Below are positions 22,742 to 36,600 of a stretch of 64,000 nucleotides of DNA, piece after piece. The DNA comes from Aquila chrysaetos chrysaetos (taxonomy: Eukaryota > Chordata > Aves > Accipitriformes > Accipitridae): NCBI RefSeq assembly GCF_900496995.4, contig NC_044024.1, positions 2,108,001 to 2,172,000 on the forward strand, given 5' to 3'. The notes under the pieces were generated by a model. That model made no database searches. It had not been told where the DNA came from and saw only the letters and a list, made by a program, of their open reading frames with translations. The stretch's first letter is position 1. Each line of letters begins with the position of its first letter. The position numbers and the translations under genes were made by a program.

Positions 22742-23565
22742 ATCACAGAAACATGGGAATGTTTGTTGGAAGAGAATTCTGTTGTTTTTTAGTTCAACCT
22801 CCCACTCAAAGTAGGACTATCACCAACATTAGATCGGGTTTTGCGTAGCTGAATCTTGGAAAAACACTAAGGATGGAGACTCGTCAACCTGCCTGGGTAA
22901 CCCAGTCCAGTACTACACTACCTTCCTACTGATTTTTTTCCCCTAATGTCCAACCTGTGTCTCCCAAGCCACGATCTGTGGCCATTACACCTTGTTTCTA
23001 TCTTCTGGCACTGCTGACAGGAGTTTGGTTTTGGCATTTCTGCAGCTGCCCTTCACTGGGTCCTCTCCAGTGTCTCTATGTCCTTCTGGAGCTGCAGGAG
23101 AGCCCTGCACCTATTGCAGTAAAGCTGAATGCAGCCCTCAGGTCTCACCAAGTAGAAAGGGGTAATAAGTTTCCCTCCTCCTAATGTAGCCCGGTGTGGG
23201 GTTTGCTTTACCGAAGACAAGAGCACACTGTTGGCTCATGTTCAGCCTGGCATCTGCTGTAATCCCCAGGTCCTTCCCAGCAAGGCTGCTCCTCACCCAG
23301 CAGCTTCCCAGCTGGTACCAGGGCAGGGACTTTTCCTGGCCCACGTGCAGGACCTGGCACTTTTCCCGGCCGTACCTTGTGGGTTTCTGCTAGACCAGAG
23401 GTTACCCACATCCCTTTGGGCTGAGGCTCTGCTGCTCTTTGCATCAGCCACTCTTCCAAATATGTCTAATCATCTGCTCCCTCTCACTGGATCATGTCTG
23501 TTCTCAAACACAACACTTATTCTGCTCATAGATGATAATCCTCCCTGGGGCCATTTTTGACCCTG
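22742..23565 (-). mobile_element. CR1 LINE fragment, 5'-truncated and degenerate
   Basis: On the plus strand the block starts with a worn form of the CR1 3' tail (ATCACAGAA, then TTGGAAG and AGTTCAACCTC). It continues through typical CR1 phrases such as AAGGATGGAGA, CACTGTTGGCTCATGTTCAG and CCCAGGTCCTTCCCAGCAAG, so the element is on the minus strand. A minus-strand frame at 23138-23344 keeps part of the C-terminal reverse-transcriptase region, with SSLAGKDLGI and LNMSQQCAL. The 5' part of ORF2 and all of ORF1 are absent, and stops and frameshifts interrupt the rest. It is dead and fairly old. The right boundary is approximate. Confidence 0.93.
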
Positions 23566-26500
23566 CAGCAAGGCTATTTAGGTGTTATATATTAATGCAA
23601 TATGTGCTTTAGTCAGACCAGTCACTCAATAATGAGGTGAACATGGAGGAATATCCAACTCACAGCAATATTACCTTATCGCTTAGCAGTGGACACAGTG
23701 ATTAAGTAAAATGTTCTGAGTTTCTGGTTCATATAATTAGTACTAAAAAAAAAATCAACTGTATTATGGACTGATTGGAATATTTACACCCAAAATCCTG
23801 TGTTGGGATGCTGGTAGGACGCAGCGCTCAGCCAGAGCTCTGGGGATGAGTGGGAATAGGTTTGGGACACAGAGGAGGGGTGGCTGCTACAGTACCTGGC
23901 CCCCGAGTGGGGCAGTGTGGGCTCTGCTCCTTGACACCACTTCCATTCCTTTCATACCTTCAGGTCTCTCCACTCTAATGTTGTGGAGGAGGTCATGTTC
24001 CCACTGCCCCATTTCTAACTCTTGGCTATTCCTCTGCTGTGCAACTGAGTGTATAGCATGAAGAGTTTCCAGGAACGTGACTCTTTTGTCCAAGTAAAGA
24101 AATCTCTGTTCTTCTGCAATTTAGAAATTTCTTAAATTTTTAGTAGCTTTTTCTAAGTGTCAGTCATTTTAGTGCTTAGACCCATTTCTTGGAGGTGGCA
24201 ATGCAGTCACCCTAAAGGAAGAACTGTGCTGAGGTAGCAGTGTGTTTATTTCCACTTCTCTAAGGATTGCATCACAGAGAAATACAGTTCTCAACAGTTA
24301 TGGTGCAATGTTTCATCTTTTGGTAATGTTTGGATAAACTAGGAACCAAATTATGTCCCAGCTTCATGCAACAATAATCTCAAAATCCATGTGTTGGGAA
24401 TTCACAGAGGATCATTTTCCCAAAGGTCTAAAGACTCTTCACAGACTCTTCCCTTGGGATTTCTAATATTCTCCAAAGAAAATAGAGCTGCTTCCACTGT
24501 TTGCAGCCTGCTGCTCTTGCTGCTGTGTGAAGTGGCATCCACATGCCTGTTATGCTCAGCAAGAAAATTAGTTCAGTCTCAGCACTACTAGAGCTTCCCA
24601 TGGGGCTGTCAGGAGAACGATGACCTTATTTCTAAGTTATTTTCTTCTACTTCTTCCCAAGCGAATATTCCCATTAGTGAAGGACATGATCTCCCCTACT
24701 GTGTCCCCCTTACTCTGTGTCACATGCTGGAGGCCTGGAGATGATGCCATCTTGAATCCGAAGTTAACCCTGTGACAAGTGTGATCACCACTCTCCTGAA
24801 ATTTAGCTACTTTAATTCAGCAGAGTTGGATGGTGTTTTCTGATAGGAAAAGATGCCACTGAAATTAATGACAGCATTAGAAATTCTTCCACTTATATCC
24901 TGTATAACCTCCTGGGAAAAATAAATATGCAGAATATAACAAATAGGTATGTCTTTGGAATTGCTTGCTGAGAGCATTGCTTCAGTTTCTTGGATGAGCT
25001 GCTTTTTCACCTTAATTAGCAGAACTGTGTCTGGTTCGTTTCAAGACTTATTGAAAATTAATATTAGCTGGGGCCAGTTTCTGTTCAATTACTGTACTGA
25101 GAGGATAAGGTGCAGCCTCAGTCCTGGTTTCCATCATGTGGACTTTGGAAATGGTCATTCCACTAAAGATATTGCACAGATTTTTGTTTTCGTAATAAAG
25201 TTGCTCACCATGTTTTAATTAGTCTGAACAGCAAGACAGGAGGGGCTGGGAAAGTGCTGGGCATGGGAAAGAGCTGGGGAGGCAAGAAGAACAAGTGGCA
25301 CGAGAGGGAAAGTGGTGCAGGGCAGCACTAGGGGAAGGGGGAACGAAGTATTGCTATAACATAAAATCCAGTGTTCTTTGAAAATATTCTACCCTTCAGA
25401 TATCTGTTCTGACCCTCTGTGCGAGTTATTGCAGCCATCCAGCAGCATTGGACTGAGGGTGGTTTCGGAGCCCTGTTTATGCTAAGGAAGTGTATCCTCA
25501 GTGTACTCAAGTTGAGCACGTCACTGTCTCCTTGAGTCCCTGCCTTACTCAGGGTGCACTGACATTTGCAATTAGAAAACAGATACAGGGAAACAAATTA
25601 TTTACCATGCCTGAAAGCGAAAGTTTGGGTACAGGTACAACTGAGTCATTATTTACAACTATTTTTTTGTTTTGTAAAAAGGAGCTGGTACAAGAAGCCA
25701 CACGGAAGGGTGTTGGCTTTTTATCTAAAAAAGACAAGACCTCTCCGAGGGTGGAGCTCCCAGGAGAGGGATTGCCCAATGCCTGGACCTGCTGCAGGGC
25801 AGGGGAGGCAGCTGCCTGCAGGAAGCCTGCCTGATCCTGCCTCTGCGGTGGCTGCCTCTCGCAGCGTAACCAGGCTCCTGAGCTTGTGCTCTTGGCTAGC
25901 GATGGGCATGGTGTATTCCACACGAAATACTGGCCAGGCAAATTTGGTCGCTCCTTGGCAGGGCGACAGGCAGCGGTCATCCTACAGTTTTGCTGAAAGG
26001 ATGTCAGCAGGCTGAGTTGCGGAGTTTGGGGTAGGGAAACACGATATTGGGTTGACCGTGGCAATGGATGTGCTGATCCAGCACCTCATTCTCTGCGCTC
26101 AGACCGTAGCAAGCAGCCGGTGTTCAGGCCTTTGCTGCTCCGCTCTGATCTAGAAATAATGTGATGCTAAGGGTGAAATTCAGGAGGGGCACCTGAACTG
26201 GACCATTCCTTTGGGATCCATGCACAAAAGGAGACAGGAGGCCAGAGAGACGAGGATGCCAAGAAGTCCACCGACACTTCAATATTGTCCTCTACTGCCT
26301 GGGGTCTGGCGGATGAGCTCTCTGGGACTGTGGGCAGCTGTGCCCCGATCCTGCTCACCTTACCGAGGAAGGGAGTCCCCACAAAACAGGGCAGCACCCC
26401 CCTCTTACAGTAAGCCAGGCAAGCCCTGGCTCCCAGCAAAGACCAGAACGGGGGGATTATTCATCAGCTTATTATCTACTCAACAACATTTGCCACTCTG

Positions 26501-29500
26501 CCTTCCCCTCACTGAATTTAGACATTTCCTTGTCGCTCCCAAACATAAAAAGGCACGCAGAGAGCACAACAAGCCTTATCGGCTGCCTGCCTTCTGCTGA
26601 ACTGAGTTGGATTCAAAATTTGGCTCTTTCTCCCCCAACTGTTCTTGCTGGCCCAAGTCCCTGCAGGAGTAGGGACCGCTGGAGCCGTGCACCTATCACT
26701 CTCAGGAGTGCTGCCCAAACACAGAAGATGGTTTTTTTTCTTGTAAAACCCACTTTCAGATACTTTTCTGAAGCTCAAATGACCTCAGAGAAAAATCCAA
26801 ACCTCACTTTTTTTCCCATTTTTTCTGCAATAACTTCAACCAGAAAAAAGAAAACAACCCACCAGAAAAGCACTGTACAAAACAAAAAGGCTGAAGGGAA
26901 GTGAAATCAAAAGAGAAATGAAATCTATACACGCAAGCTTTATATTTTTGAGAAGTGCCTGTTGACAAAGGTCAGGGAGGAAGACGCTGCTGGCATGGCT
27001 GTCTCTTTTAAATTCTGACGCTGATATCAAATGCTGGAATGCAGTAAAATATTTACATTGAAAATTTTCTATTGCCCTTCCAAAATAACTGTGGGATATA
27101 TAACTAGGGGATTTTGCAGAAGTAAAATTGAACCAGAAGGTGAATGAGAAGAAAAAACAAGCCTACTGCCTCCCAAACATCTTCCTTTTATCTCTATTCA
27201 TGCCTCAGCTTTTCCACAAAGTGCTCTTTCTTCTACCATCTCACCCCCTCCCAGAATATCGCATGGTATTGGAGTATGATTTCTTACTGTAGAAGAAAAG
27301 CCGCATTGTTCAACATCTTCCTCTACTGAGTTATGCCAGAGTGGCACCTATTTTGGCACAGTCTTCATAGTTTCCTCATATCTGACTAATAAGAGATGAT
27401 GAAAAATATGATTCATTAAAAAAGCACAGATAATCATCTGAGAAAATTAAACATGCATCTTTAAATGTGGCTTAATTTTCTTAAATAGCAATCAAACCTC
27501 AAACAAATGGTTTAATCTCAAGGCTCCATCTTGTGGCAAAGTAAGGCAAATTCACTTACTGTGAAATTAATATTTGCCCTTCCTTTATTTCCACTGGTTC
27601 TTCTGTAATAACCTCACGATGCTGTAATGCTGCAGACAGGTACATCGAGCCTAACCCCGGTGGGAACAGAAGGACAGGCGGTGCCAGGCACAGAGAATGT
27701 GTTTCTTGAGTAATTTTAAATCTGTACGCATTTACATTAGGTACATGTGCATTTCCTAACCAACTCCCATAATGAATGACGATGAAGGGGGCTGCTCACT
27801 CCTGTATAGGATAAGTTCAATTTAATACCTTTGAAAGCCTAGAGCAGTAGACAGAGCTGTGATAGTTATGAAATAGCCCGCTTATCCTGACCTTCTGTGT
27901 ATCTATGTCTAATATGATTGTTCTTGAGTGCATTTGTATGAAAAATCTCTTGCAAAAATGTAGGATTTGGCATTCAGTTTTGGCTGGCATTTCTTGTCTA
28001 GCCTCATTAAGTCCTTCATTTAGAATTGCATCAATGGTGCAGAGCAAAGCAAAATTTTTGTTGTTATTACTATGAATGATTTTTGATCAGTTAGCAGAAA
28101 TTCTTATTAAAAAGCTGGTTTACAAGGGGGAAGGTATAACCAGCCAGCAAAGCACTGCAGCCCAACTAGGGTGGGCATCACCTTGCTCACACCCAGAGCC
28201 ATTTGGCCACTCTCTCTGCTGTTAAACTGCTGCCTTATTTCTTAAAAACGCTGTGCCCGGTGCCATGCCCCTCGCCTGGGAGCAGGAGCTGGGCAGCCCT
28301 GCCTTCGCCAGATAAAGTACGGGCGGCTGGGGAGGAAGGAGGACCGCTGCCTTATCTTCCTTCCTCCAGCACCGTGCAAGACTGCGTCATCTTTTTTTTT
28401 TTTTTTTTTTTTTTTTTTCTAAATATAAAGTAAGGCTTGTTTTTAGCATGCAGGAGCTGGCGAGCTTCCCGGAGCATGTCTGGGGCAGGAGTGGCAGGCG
28501 GCCATGGGTGCTCCCTGCCTGCTCGTCCACCCCAGCCGGCCAAGGAGCCCTGGGACCTCCTGGCTGTGCCGCGTGGGACGTGAGGGTGAAACTCCTGGGT
28601 TGAGCTGTCCTGGCTGCTAGTTTTATCCTGGGAAAATTCTTATTTCTCTTTCATGATGCAGGGAGCAAGGCATCATCTCCCAAATCATATCTAGGGTACC
28701 CACATGGCATATTTTGCTGTTAACAGCTTCTGGTGTGGTTGTGAGTTGGGCATGAACTCTCAGACCCTCTTGCCTTTCCATGCCCACCTAAAAGGGTATC
28801 AGGGAGTGCACAGCAGCTGCTGCTTTTGCTAGACATGTGGAGAACTATTGCAATTTGCGGGGGTAATTGTACCGATTCAGAAGCATTTAACAAACTGAAA
28901 TATCGTTCTGCTCTATGCCTTTTTATTTTTTCCTGTTCCAGCTACAATGTCAAGTAACTAATGAATACAACATGATGTGGTATTAGGTTTAAAGCAGTAT
29001 TTTCCTGTTGCTGTTCCTTACATGTTGGTCGCACCCTTAATGATCTTCATAGGAAATATTTACTTTGAGGAGTTCGGTTCTAAGTATGCCAAGTGATCAA
29101 AACCAGGCAAGGCATGGTTTGCTTTCATATGACTTCAGTTTTTCCTGGAAAGAAACAGGAACAAAAAAACCCCTGACTTTCAAAATTAATGCAAATCAGC
29201 TTGAAAATCATCTTGTCCTGATAAATGAACACTCCACTCTTTCTCAGCCAATCTAATAGTAACTTTTATGGGAACAGAAACTCAAGGAAGAATAAACACT
29301 GGGGAAAAGTGAGATCTGTAATGGTGGTGCTGGTAGTGTCTGGCAAGTGTTAATGTATAGCGTACATATGGGTGTTGTAGATGTATCCTTGCAGCTACCC
29401 ATTTCGGGCTATTCTGAAACTCTGGTCTTGGCAATGAGAAAGGAGAAATAACTATCCATGCAAAGCTTTCTTCTTAGTGCGGTCCCCAGGTTTAATATCC

Positions 29501-32500
29501 TCGAGCCTTTTTAAGTAAGCAAGGGAGCAGCAGCCTCATATATTTGATATTGCTTAAGGTGCAAAATTGCCCCACCGCTTGTTACTACTTCAGTTGCTTC
29601 ACCCAAATTTCTTACAGACTGAATTGCAAAGAAAACCATGCCCATGAGAAGGTGTGTGTAATATATGCTTACATTGCTGTGTGATGTAGCCTCTTCGTGT
29701 ACCGTAGAGGCTGAAGGAATATGACTTTGTCAGGCCAGAGACTTCTACCCATTGCAAACCCTTGATGCTGCATGGCCCGGGAAGCGGGGATGACTCCTTC
29801 ATCACCCTGTCATCAGTCTGGGGCTAAACAGGGGTAGAAATGTTTGGACAATTTTCTCTAACTTTATTTGGATGTTTCTCTTTGCAGGTCTTGGTTTATT
29901 AAGCCAAATACCTTGGAAACCCGAAGTCAAATCTGCAAAAGCAGGGGTTGCCATAAGAAATCTCTTAGAAATTACCTAAAATTACTTTTTTTACATCAAA
30001 AATGTCACATGTAGAGGTCTAATAACTGGAATGAGGAGCGGGGGACATGCACAGCTCGCATTACTGACACGGCTCAGCTGCCACTGCTCTCCAGACCCAC
30101 TGGCCTTGCCCAAGTGTCCTGGCATGGGCAGGGAAGGGGTGGCACAGGGCTGCTCATCTAAAAACACTACGGAATTGAGTTTTTTCTCACTTTTTAAAAA
30201 ATTTTTTTTGTTCCTTTTGCCCAGGCCCCCAGGTCTTTCCTTTGGACCCCATCCTGCTGCCGCTCACCACGCATCCACATTTACACAGCCAGACAGATCA
30301 CAGCAACTCTCCTGGGTCAGCTGCCAACAAGAAACAGAGTTTCTGGCAGTATGAGGAAAAACCCTGTCTTTTTACCCTGGAAATACTGCATATGCTATTC
30401 TGTTTGGGTCATTGCTTAGCATTTGTGCATGAACGTTTAATGACTTTTTTTAAAAAAACAAAAGGAAATCCTTATGCAAAAAAGCCTTCACCATTGTGGT
30501 CTTATGTTTGAGGGAATTATATAAGTAAATAGAAGTAAACTATAAAGCATGGATATTTTAATTATTCCAGCCTAAGAGCTATGAATTTGAAACTGCAAAG
30601 TTAAGGTTAGACGTGACAAAGTAAGAAACAGCTGAGTTGCCAGGAGATCCCTCGAGTGCTTCATGATACTGTCATGAGCAGGGAAAACACCTTGTGTCTC
30701 TTCAGGGTCATCTTAACAGTTTTTAAGCCATGCGACTGAAAGGACGGGAGCTTTGTGCGGTTTTGGGGTGCGCTCGGAACACCTTGGGTTCTCGGAGGCC
30801 AACTTGCTCTGGCCGAGCAGATCACAGTTGCCCCATCTGGGGAGGCAGAGAGGAAACCCACCTACTCTTATAGCTAACCTTCAGGTACCATTAAAAAAGA
30901 TTTAATGTTATTACTTTGTGGTGGTTTTGGAGTAGAGCTCTCAGCCCTTGGACTTCTCATGCTCTGTCAGCCTGCTCTGTCTTGCGCTTTCCTGTGGGAA
31001 TTGCAGATAAAACACTTTTTAGCTAAAACTGCAGCGTTGCAGCATCTCTTTCCTGTTAGCACAGCCTCCTGCGCTTGCACATTTTTTCCCTACAGATACG
31101 CCAAACAGAACTCATGGTCTTGTCCAGACAACTGCCCTAAAGACAGGCGAGCATGCCATGCACCTGCATATACACCTCCAAAATTATTATTTGCATCACT
31201 TTTTGCAGCTTTTTAGGCAGTCATGGCAGTGGCTTGGCTCTCTGGGGCAGCTGCTCAGAGGGATGAACTCGACATGGTGTGTTGTGCGTGTGCCAAAGCA
31301 GTGAGGGTACCTCTGGCCTTTCTTAGCCCATAAAATATCTGGCCTATTGCTTAAAAACCTTTAAAGATGCTTAATTACCTTTTAATTTCCCAACATCTAA
31401 TTCAGATGCTGATGTTCCTTTGCTCTCACAGTATCTGGTAACAGATGGGACATGCATGAATCCCATCTGGAGTTGGTCCAGGTGATGCTGGGGAGGAGAG
31501 GCTTGGAGGAAGCCAGAGGAACATATACAAGTGCCCTCGCAGTGTGAGCGTGGCCGTTGCCTGTCCTGGGAGGTGATAACCTCAGATTCCTCTTGGCTTC
31601 ATTGGCACTAATCTCATTCACCCTGCAGCCTGGTAGGAAAACTCACCGAACAAGGAGTCACAGTATTGGCTCTTTACTTTGGGGGATGAGCAAACTTTAA
31701 GTGGCACTTCTCAGTTACAACTCATCTTTCAGTGAGTTTTCTGCCCTGTGGCTTACCTGTCTTCTTTACCTGCTGGTCCCCGGGTAGACACATCTGCTAT
31801 TTCTCTGAGCTGCACTGAGCCTTTTAAGAGATCCCCATGCTATTTGCAAAATAGTTTGCAGTTTAATTTTATTAGATTGTCAATAAACCAGCAGGGCATA
31901 ATTACACAGCAAAATTATCTAGACTTGAAAGCATGGCGATCACTCCCTTGTTCTCCGTGAGCTGTAACTTAATGCAAAACCCTCTGTCGTTTTCCATTTT
32001 CTAGTTCTTTCATTCATTCCTGCTGAGTAATTAAAAATGGCTTATAAATAAACACTGGGGATGATTTCCGAAATGTTCTGTATTTACTTGCAAGGCTGGT
32101 ACTTCTGTCATTGGCCCACTTAAGTGATTTTGAAAGATTGTATACAGGTTCCTTTTACAATGTATTTGAAGTTTGTAATCCTGCTTAAATACACAAAAAT
32201 AGGAAGGATTAACAAACTGCCACACTGAGGCCAAAAGAAGACAGAGCTAAAAGCAATCAAGGAGCAGCCTATCAGATACATGAAATAAATTGGGGGAAAA
32301 GTGGAAAACTGTCAACAAAAATAATATGTTATGGATCCTCAAGCCTTTGTGTTTATGCTAGAGGAAGCCTAAAATAATCTGTGGTTTCTGATGCTTGATT
32401 TAGTTTTCCACAAGCCTAATTAACACCAGATTAAGTTTGCTGCCACTATAGTTTATTGCTGAGACTGACAAATACTTGCTGTTTATTTGTTTTCTAAAAA

Positions 32501-33577
32501 AATGACTGGAGGCAATAACAGTATGACACAGTTAATAAGCTTGAAAACAATACTATAATATTCATTTTTATAAACTTAGTCTTTAGGAAAAACCCCCATG
32601 ACTTTCCATATTAAATTCTGGCCCTACAGTCCTTATGAAGGAAAAAATCCCATTGATTGAATGTCCCATTGATTTAAGGTATAGCCCTGTGAATTCAAGC
32701 TAAAAATTAAGCATGTGCTTCAGTGCTTTGCTGAGCAGAGATGGACTGTACCATATGTTTAAAATAACTCACATGCTCAGGGTCTTGGCCAGGTGTGGAG
32801 CAGCGGCTCTGCAGAGCAGAGCTGAGCAAAGCAATGACTTACAGATAGAAAATCCAGCACCATGTGCATCAACCCGTAATATGGATGTTTTCTATCAAAA
32901 ACATACTGGAGTGGCATCGGCCATTATATGACTCTGTCAGTACAAATGTCACGACATCAGGATTCAACCTGGTTCCCAGAAATCCCAGAATACTGGTAAC
33001 CACCTAGGTGAAATCCCAAATCTTCAATCATTTATTTATGCAGGCAACTTTGCTCGTCCAGGATGACCCACTAAAATCACCAGGATTTCAGATGCAAGTA
33101 AAGTTCCTTGCGTGGTAAGTGTGTGCAGAAAGATGCCTTGCCATGTGAGACCCAAGGGCGCAGCTCCTCAGCCTGCAGGTACAGGCTATTTATGCCAAAA
33201 GCTGGCAAACAAACTTTCTGCCACATTCTTTGGCAATCATCCTTGGAAACACACACTCCATCCGATGGCCTCATTGTGGCTCCTTCTGGACCTGAACCAA
33301 GCCAAAAGTCACAGAAGCTGGCAAAAACAGACCTTAAAAATTTACCTAAATCCTTGCAAACCTTGTAGCAAGTCTGGATTGGGCACAGATTGAGATCTGG
33401 GCAGAAAGTTGGTGTTTTACAGGGCTGATCTCCTTGATTCATATTCTTCATTCACTACATGTCAACAGAACAAGAATATTTCATGAAAATATAGAAGCAA
33501 AGAGCCAGTTGGTACTTTTTCTTTCCTTTCTCTCCCTGACATTGTGGAGGAAAGCTGTCACTGAAGCCCTGGTGCTC
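23566..33577. other. Intergenic DNA, no gene seen
   Basis: Mixed-composition non-coding sequence with a T27 run at 28392-28418. No recognisable exon, RNA gene or intact element was found. The open frames are short and low in similarity to anything known to me. Confidence 0.55.
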
Positions 33578-33672
33578 AGGCCTGGGATTCACACCTCTGC
33601 CACCTTGGGTAAGTCATTCCATCTCTCCATGTCCCATTCCTTCATTAAAAAAATGTGAATAATCTTTCTGTG
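33578..33672 (+). mobile_element. Possible MIR/CORE-SINE fossil
   Basis: The order CCTGGGATTC, CTCTGCCA, CTTGGGTAAGTCATTCCATC, TCTCC, then an A-rich block with ATGTGAATAAT follows the central part of the MIR consensus (CTTGGGCAAGT, CTCT, AAAATG, GATAAT). Divergence is high. MIR is known as low-copy fossils in birds. Recognised by eye only. Confidence 0.5.
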
Positions 33673-36600
33673 TGTCAGAGAGGTGGCATGGGGTAGTCAA
33701 ATCCATGTCTGGGATGTGCCCTGTTTCTCCCGTAATTAGGTATATAATGAATCTGATCTCTGTATCCTGCTGAATGCATTTTATTAAGCTCCTTAATGTG
33801 TGGTATTACCTGACCTGGCTTGAGGAGTTGTCTCCATTCCCTCCATGCTGATGGAGAAACACAGTGCTGGTATCCCAGGTCCTCACCAATTCAGTTCTCA
33901 ACATCAGCCTTGGCCTGGGACCAGGATGGTGAAAATGCTCAGGTTTTGCGTCCCTGACATCGCCTCCATCCTCCTTGTTTGTCTTTGCACCTTTGAGAAA
34001 GTCCAACTGGTGTTTTCTCACTTTTTTTTTTCCCCCAAAGCACTGCTGTCATGCATTCACCAAAATGACACAGCAGCTCACACCCAAAGTGCAAATGGAA
34101 AAAAAAATAATCTGTAGTTTTCTATAAAGTAGCATGGCCAGATTTTCCATTATTCAATCCAAGTTTCTTTGAAATAAGTCTCAGAATGCTTCTCCTGAAG
34201 CTACAGCACGTGGAGGCCACTGACTGTGTACCATCACTTCTTGCTAAGACAAACCCACTGAGAAACGAGTACCCAGTATGGGAATAAGGAGAGAAGTGGG
34301 GAACAGCGAGCCCTAAGGAGGGAGAAGTAAATGGCAAGTTGGCAGACCTCAGGCACTGGGCATCATTTAAAGCCTCCCTGGGGATGCTGAGCTCCGGGTC
34401 CGAATCGGTGGTACCCCATCAGGAGATCTGATGCTTTTTGGGGGCTGCACTGGGCTCCTGGCAGACCCTCAGCCTCTAAAGAAGTCATCCAGGTCAAGGG
34501 AACAGATTATATCTGTATGACTAAAATGTGGGCATAGATGAGGATGAACAAATTTGCATTTTCACTGCAAGTCAGAGCCAACATAGTCATGAGGTTTTCA
34601 TCCTTGAGTCTTCATCTGCTCCCAAAGCAAAGGCCAAAATATCCTTGTCTTCATGCTGACCTGAACCCGGACTATTTTTGGAAAGGCTGAACAGAGAATG
34701 TTACTGTTTAGTGATACAGCCGGCAGCTCAGCTGGGAGATAAACAGAAAGTCATTAGCTAGCGCAAATGTCTGACGATAAGGGGCAAATGTCAGGATTTA
34801 GTGGCTTTCTGCTCTTTTCCGCTCTGTATTATAAATCACTGATGGCAGCAGCTCACCTGAGTGTGACGCTGGCTGGGAGGAATCCACCCACCAAGGGAGA
34901 GCTCGCACCTTTCTTCCTGGCCATGAGAAATCAAGGTGACGCCTCTGAGCATCCTGCATCTGGAAGCTCAGGGACCCGTGGTCCCACCTGCACGATGCCT
35001 GTTAAGCGTATCATAAAGCTAGTGTTGTTGTCTGAAATTCACCTTTTAAAGGATTTCTTTTGCAACAACCATTGCAGCCCCCTACTCCAAATTGCTCTGC
35101 AAAGCTCTGATTCATACCAGTGTCAGGGGCAGCCTTGGGCTCGCTCTGAAGGCACTGTCCTGCCACCAGCCACCCTGCACAGAAAAGGACAGGACTTAAA
35201 GGAATTGCACTGAAATGGAAGAAAAATACTGAAGATTTCTTTTCTTCTAACATTCAGTTAGCATCAGGCTAAAAACCTCACTGAAAAAGCTATCACTTTA
35301 TTTAAGGTGTACTTGGGGAACAGCTATTACAGCGCTGCAGTTTATCATGCCCCATAATATTGTTAATTTTGCTATGAAGTGAGTAAGACAGGCCTGGGCT
35401 GTAGAGCCATTTGGATTTAATAATACACTTCCATACCTTCTTAGCCCAGATTTCTCAACCAACTGTGCAAGGATTTATCGTTTGCTAACTGTAAGTGAAT
35501 TACTACAGGGTAACACAAGCCTGGGTTGAATGCAGAGGAGGAATGATGTCTTTCATATGGCCGGGGAAAGCCCACAACAGGCTAGGGCTACATCTGCAGG
35601 TGACTCCTGCTGCAGGGGACACCATTTCCTTCAAGGCAAGAAAAAAAAGCCATGAGAAGACTTTTTCAGGGTGTTTAAATCATATTTTTTCTTACAGGAG
35701 ATGTGCCAGACCCCAGCGCTGCCAGTCACATTGCGGGGAGCTGGGGCTGCATGGCACTGGGTATGCCGGCTGTGCCTGCCTGCTTGCTGCCCGCAGCAAT
35801 CCATCGTCTCTCCCCAAACCCTATTTGGGGCAGCAAATGGGGCAGATGGCATCGCCCAGGGGTTAGAGGCTACTGTCAGCCTCAGCAGCTTCCTTCATTG
35901 CCAAAGACTGCTGCAAAGGCAAACATCATCATGCGAAATGCAACTGTAACTTGCATTAAAAAAGGAAAGTGATTATTTGGAAATGTCTTTCAGAGAGAAA
36001 ATGCCTGATGTCCTGAGCAGATGGCTGCAGAACTTTTTTCTTGAATATATTCTCTAACAGCGTGGTAGATGCTGAGTTATTCTGCTCTTTACCCTCTCTC
36101 TTGGCTCCTCAGCTGCTCTCTGTGGCTCACTCATCATGTAACAGCAATTCTCCTCCTTTCCAGAAGCCACATCATGTAACGGAGCAAGAAAACCACGCAG
36201 TCTCCTCCTGCTTCTTGCATAAGAAGCTGCAAAGCTGGGGCAGCTCTGCTGCAGCTGTGGACCGCAGGAGGATACAAGTAGGACCCAAGCCCCACCAAAG
36301 CACCATGTGTTTTGAAAACCCAAGCTCCTATAGCTGCCTCTGCTAAATATTTTGGTCGTGCTTATTCACCACTTTCAGAAATGAGTAGCTGAGCCATATA
36401 ACAGAATTAGAGGGTGTTTCCCTGGGCTTTGGATGCACGCGTGTGTTTTAAATCCCATCCCCATCTGCCACAGAGGACAGGGCTGCTTGGGGTGGGGATC
36501 AGTCCCTGCTGGTGTCAGGGGGGTTCGGTTTGGGGGCGACGACAGCATTTGGGCACGGTGCAGTGATGTTGCTTTCCTGGGCCACCACTGGCAATTTTAA

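Noticed and set aside
22957-23560. Open frames in this block as an independent gene
   Set aside because: They are the decayed CR1 element; the minus-strand frame keeps reverse-transcriptase remnants but is interrupted and truncated.
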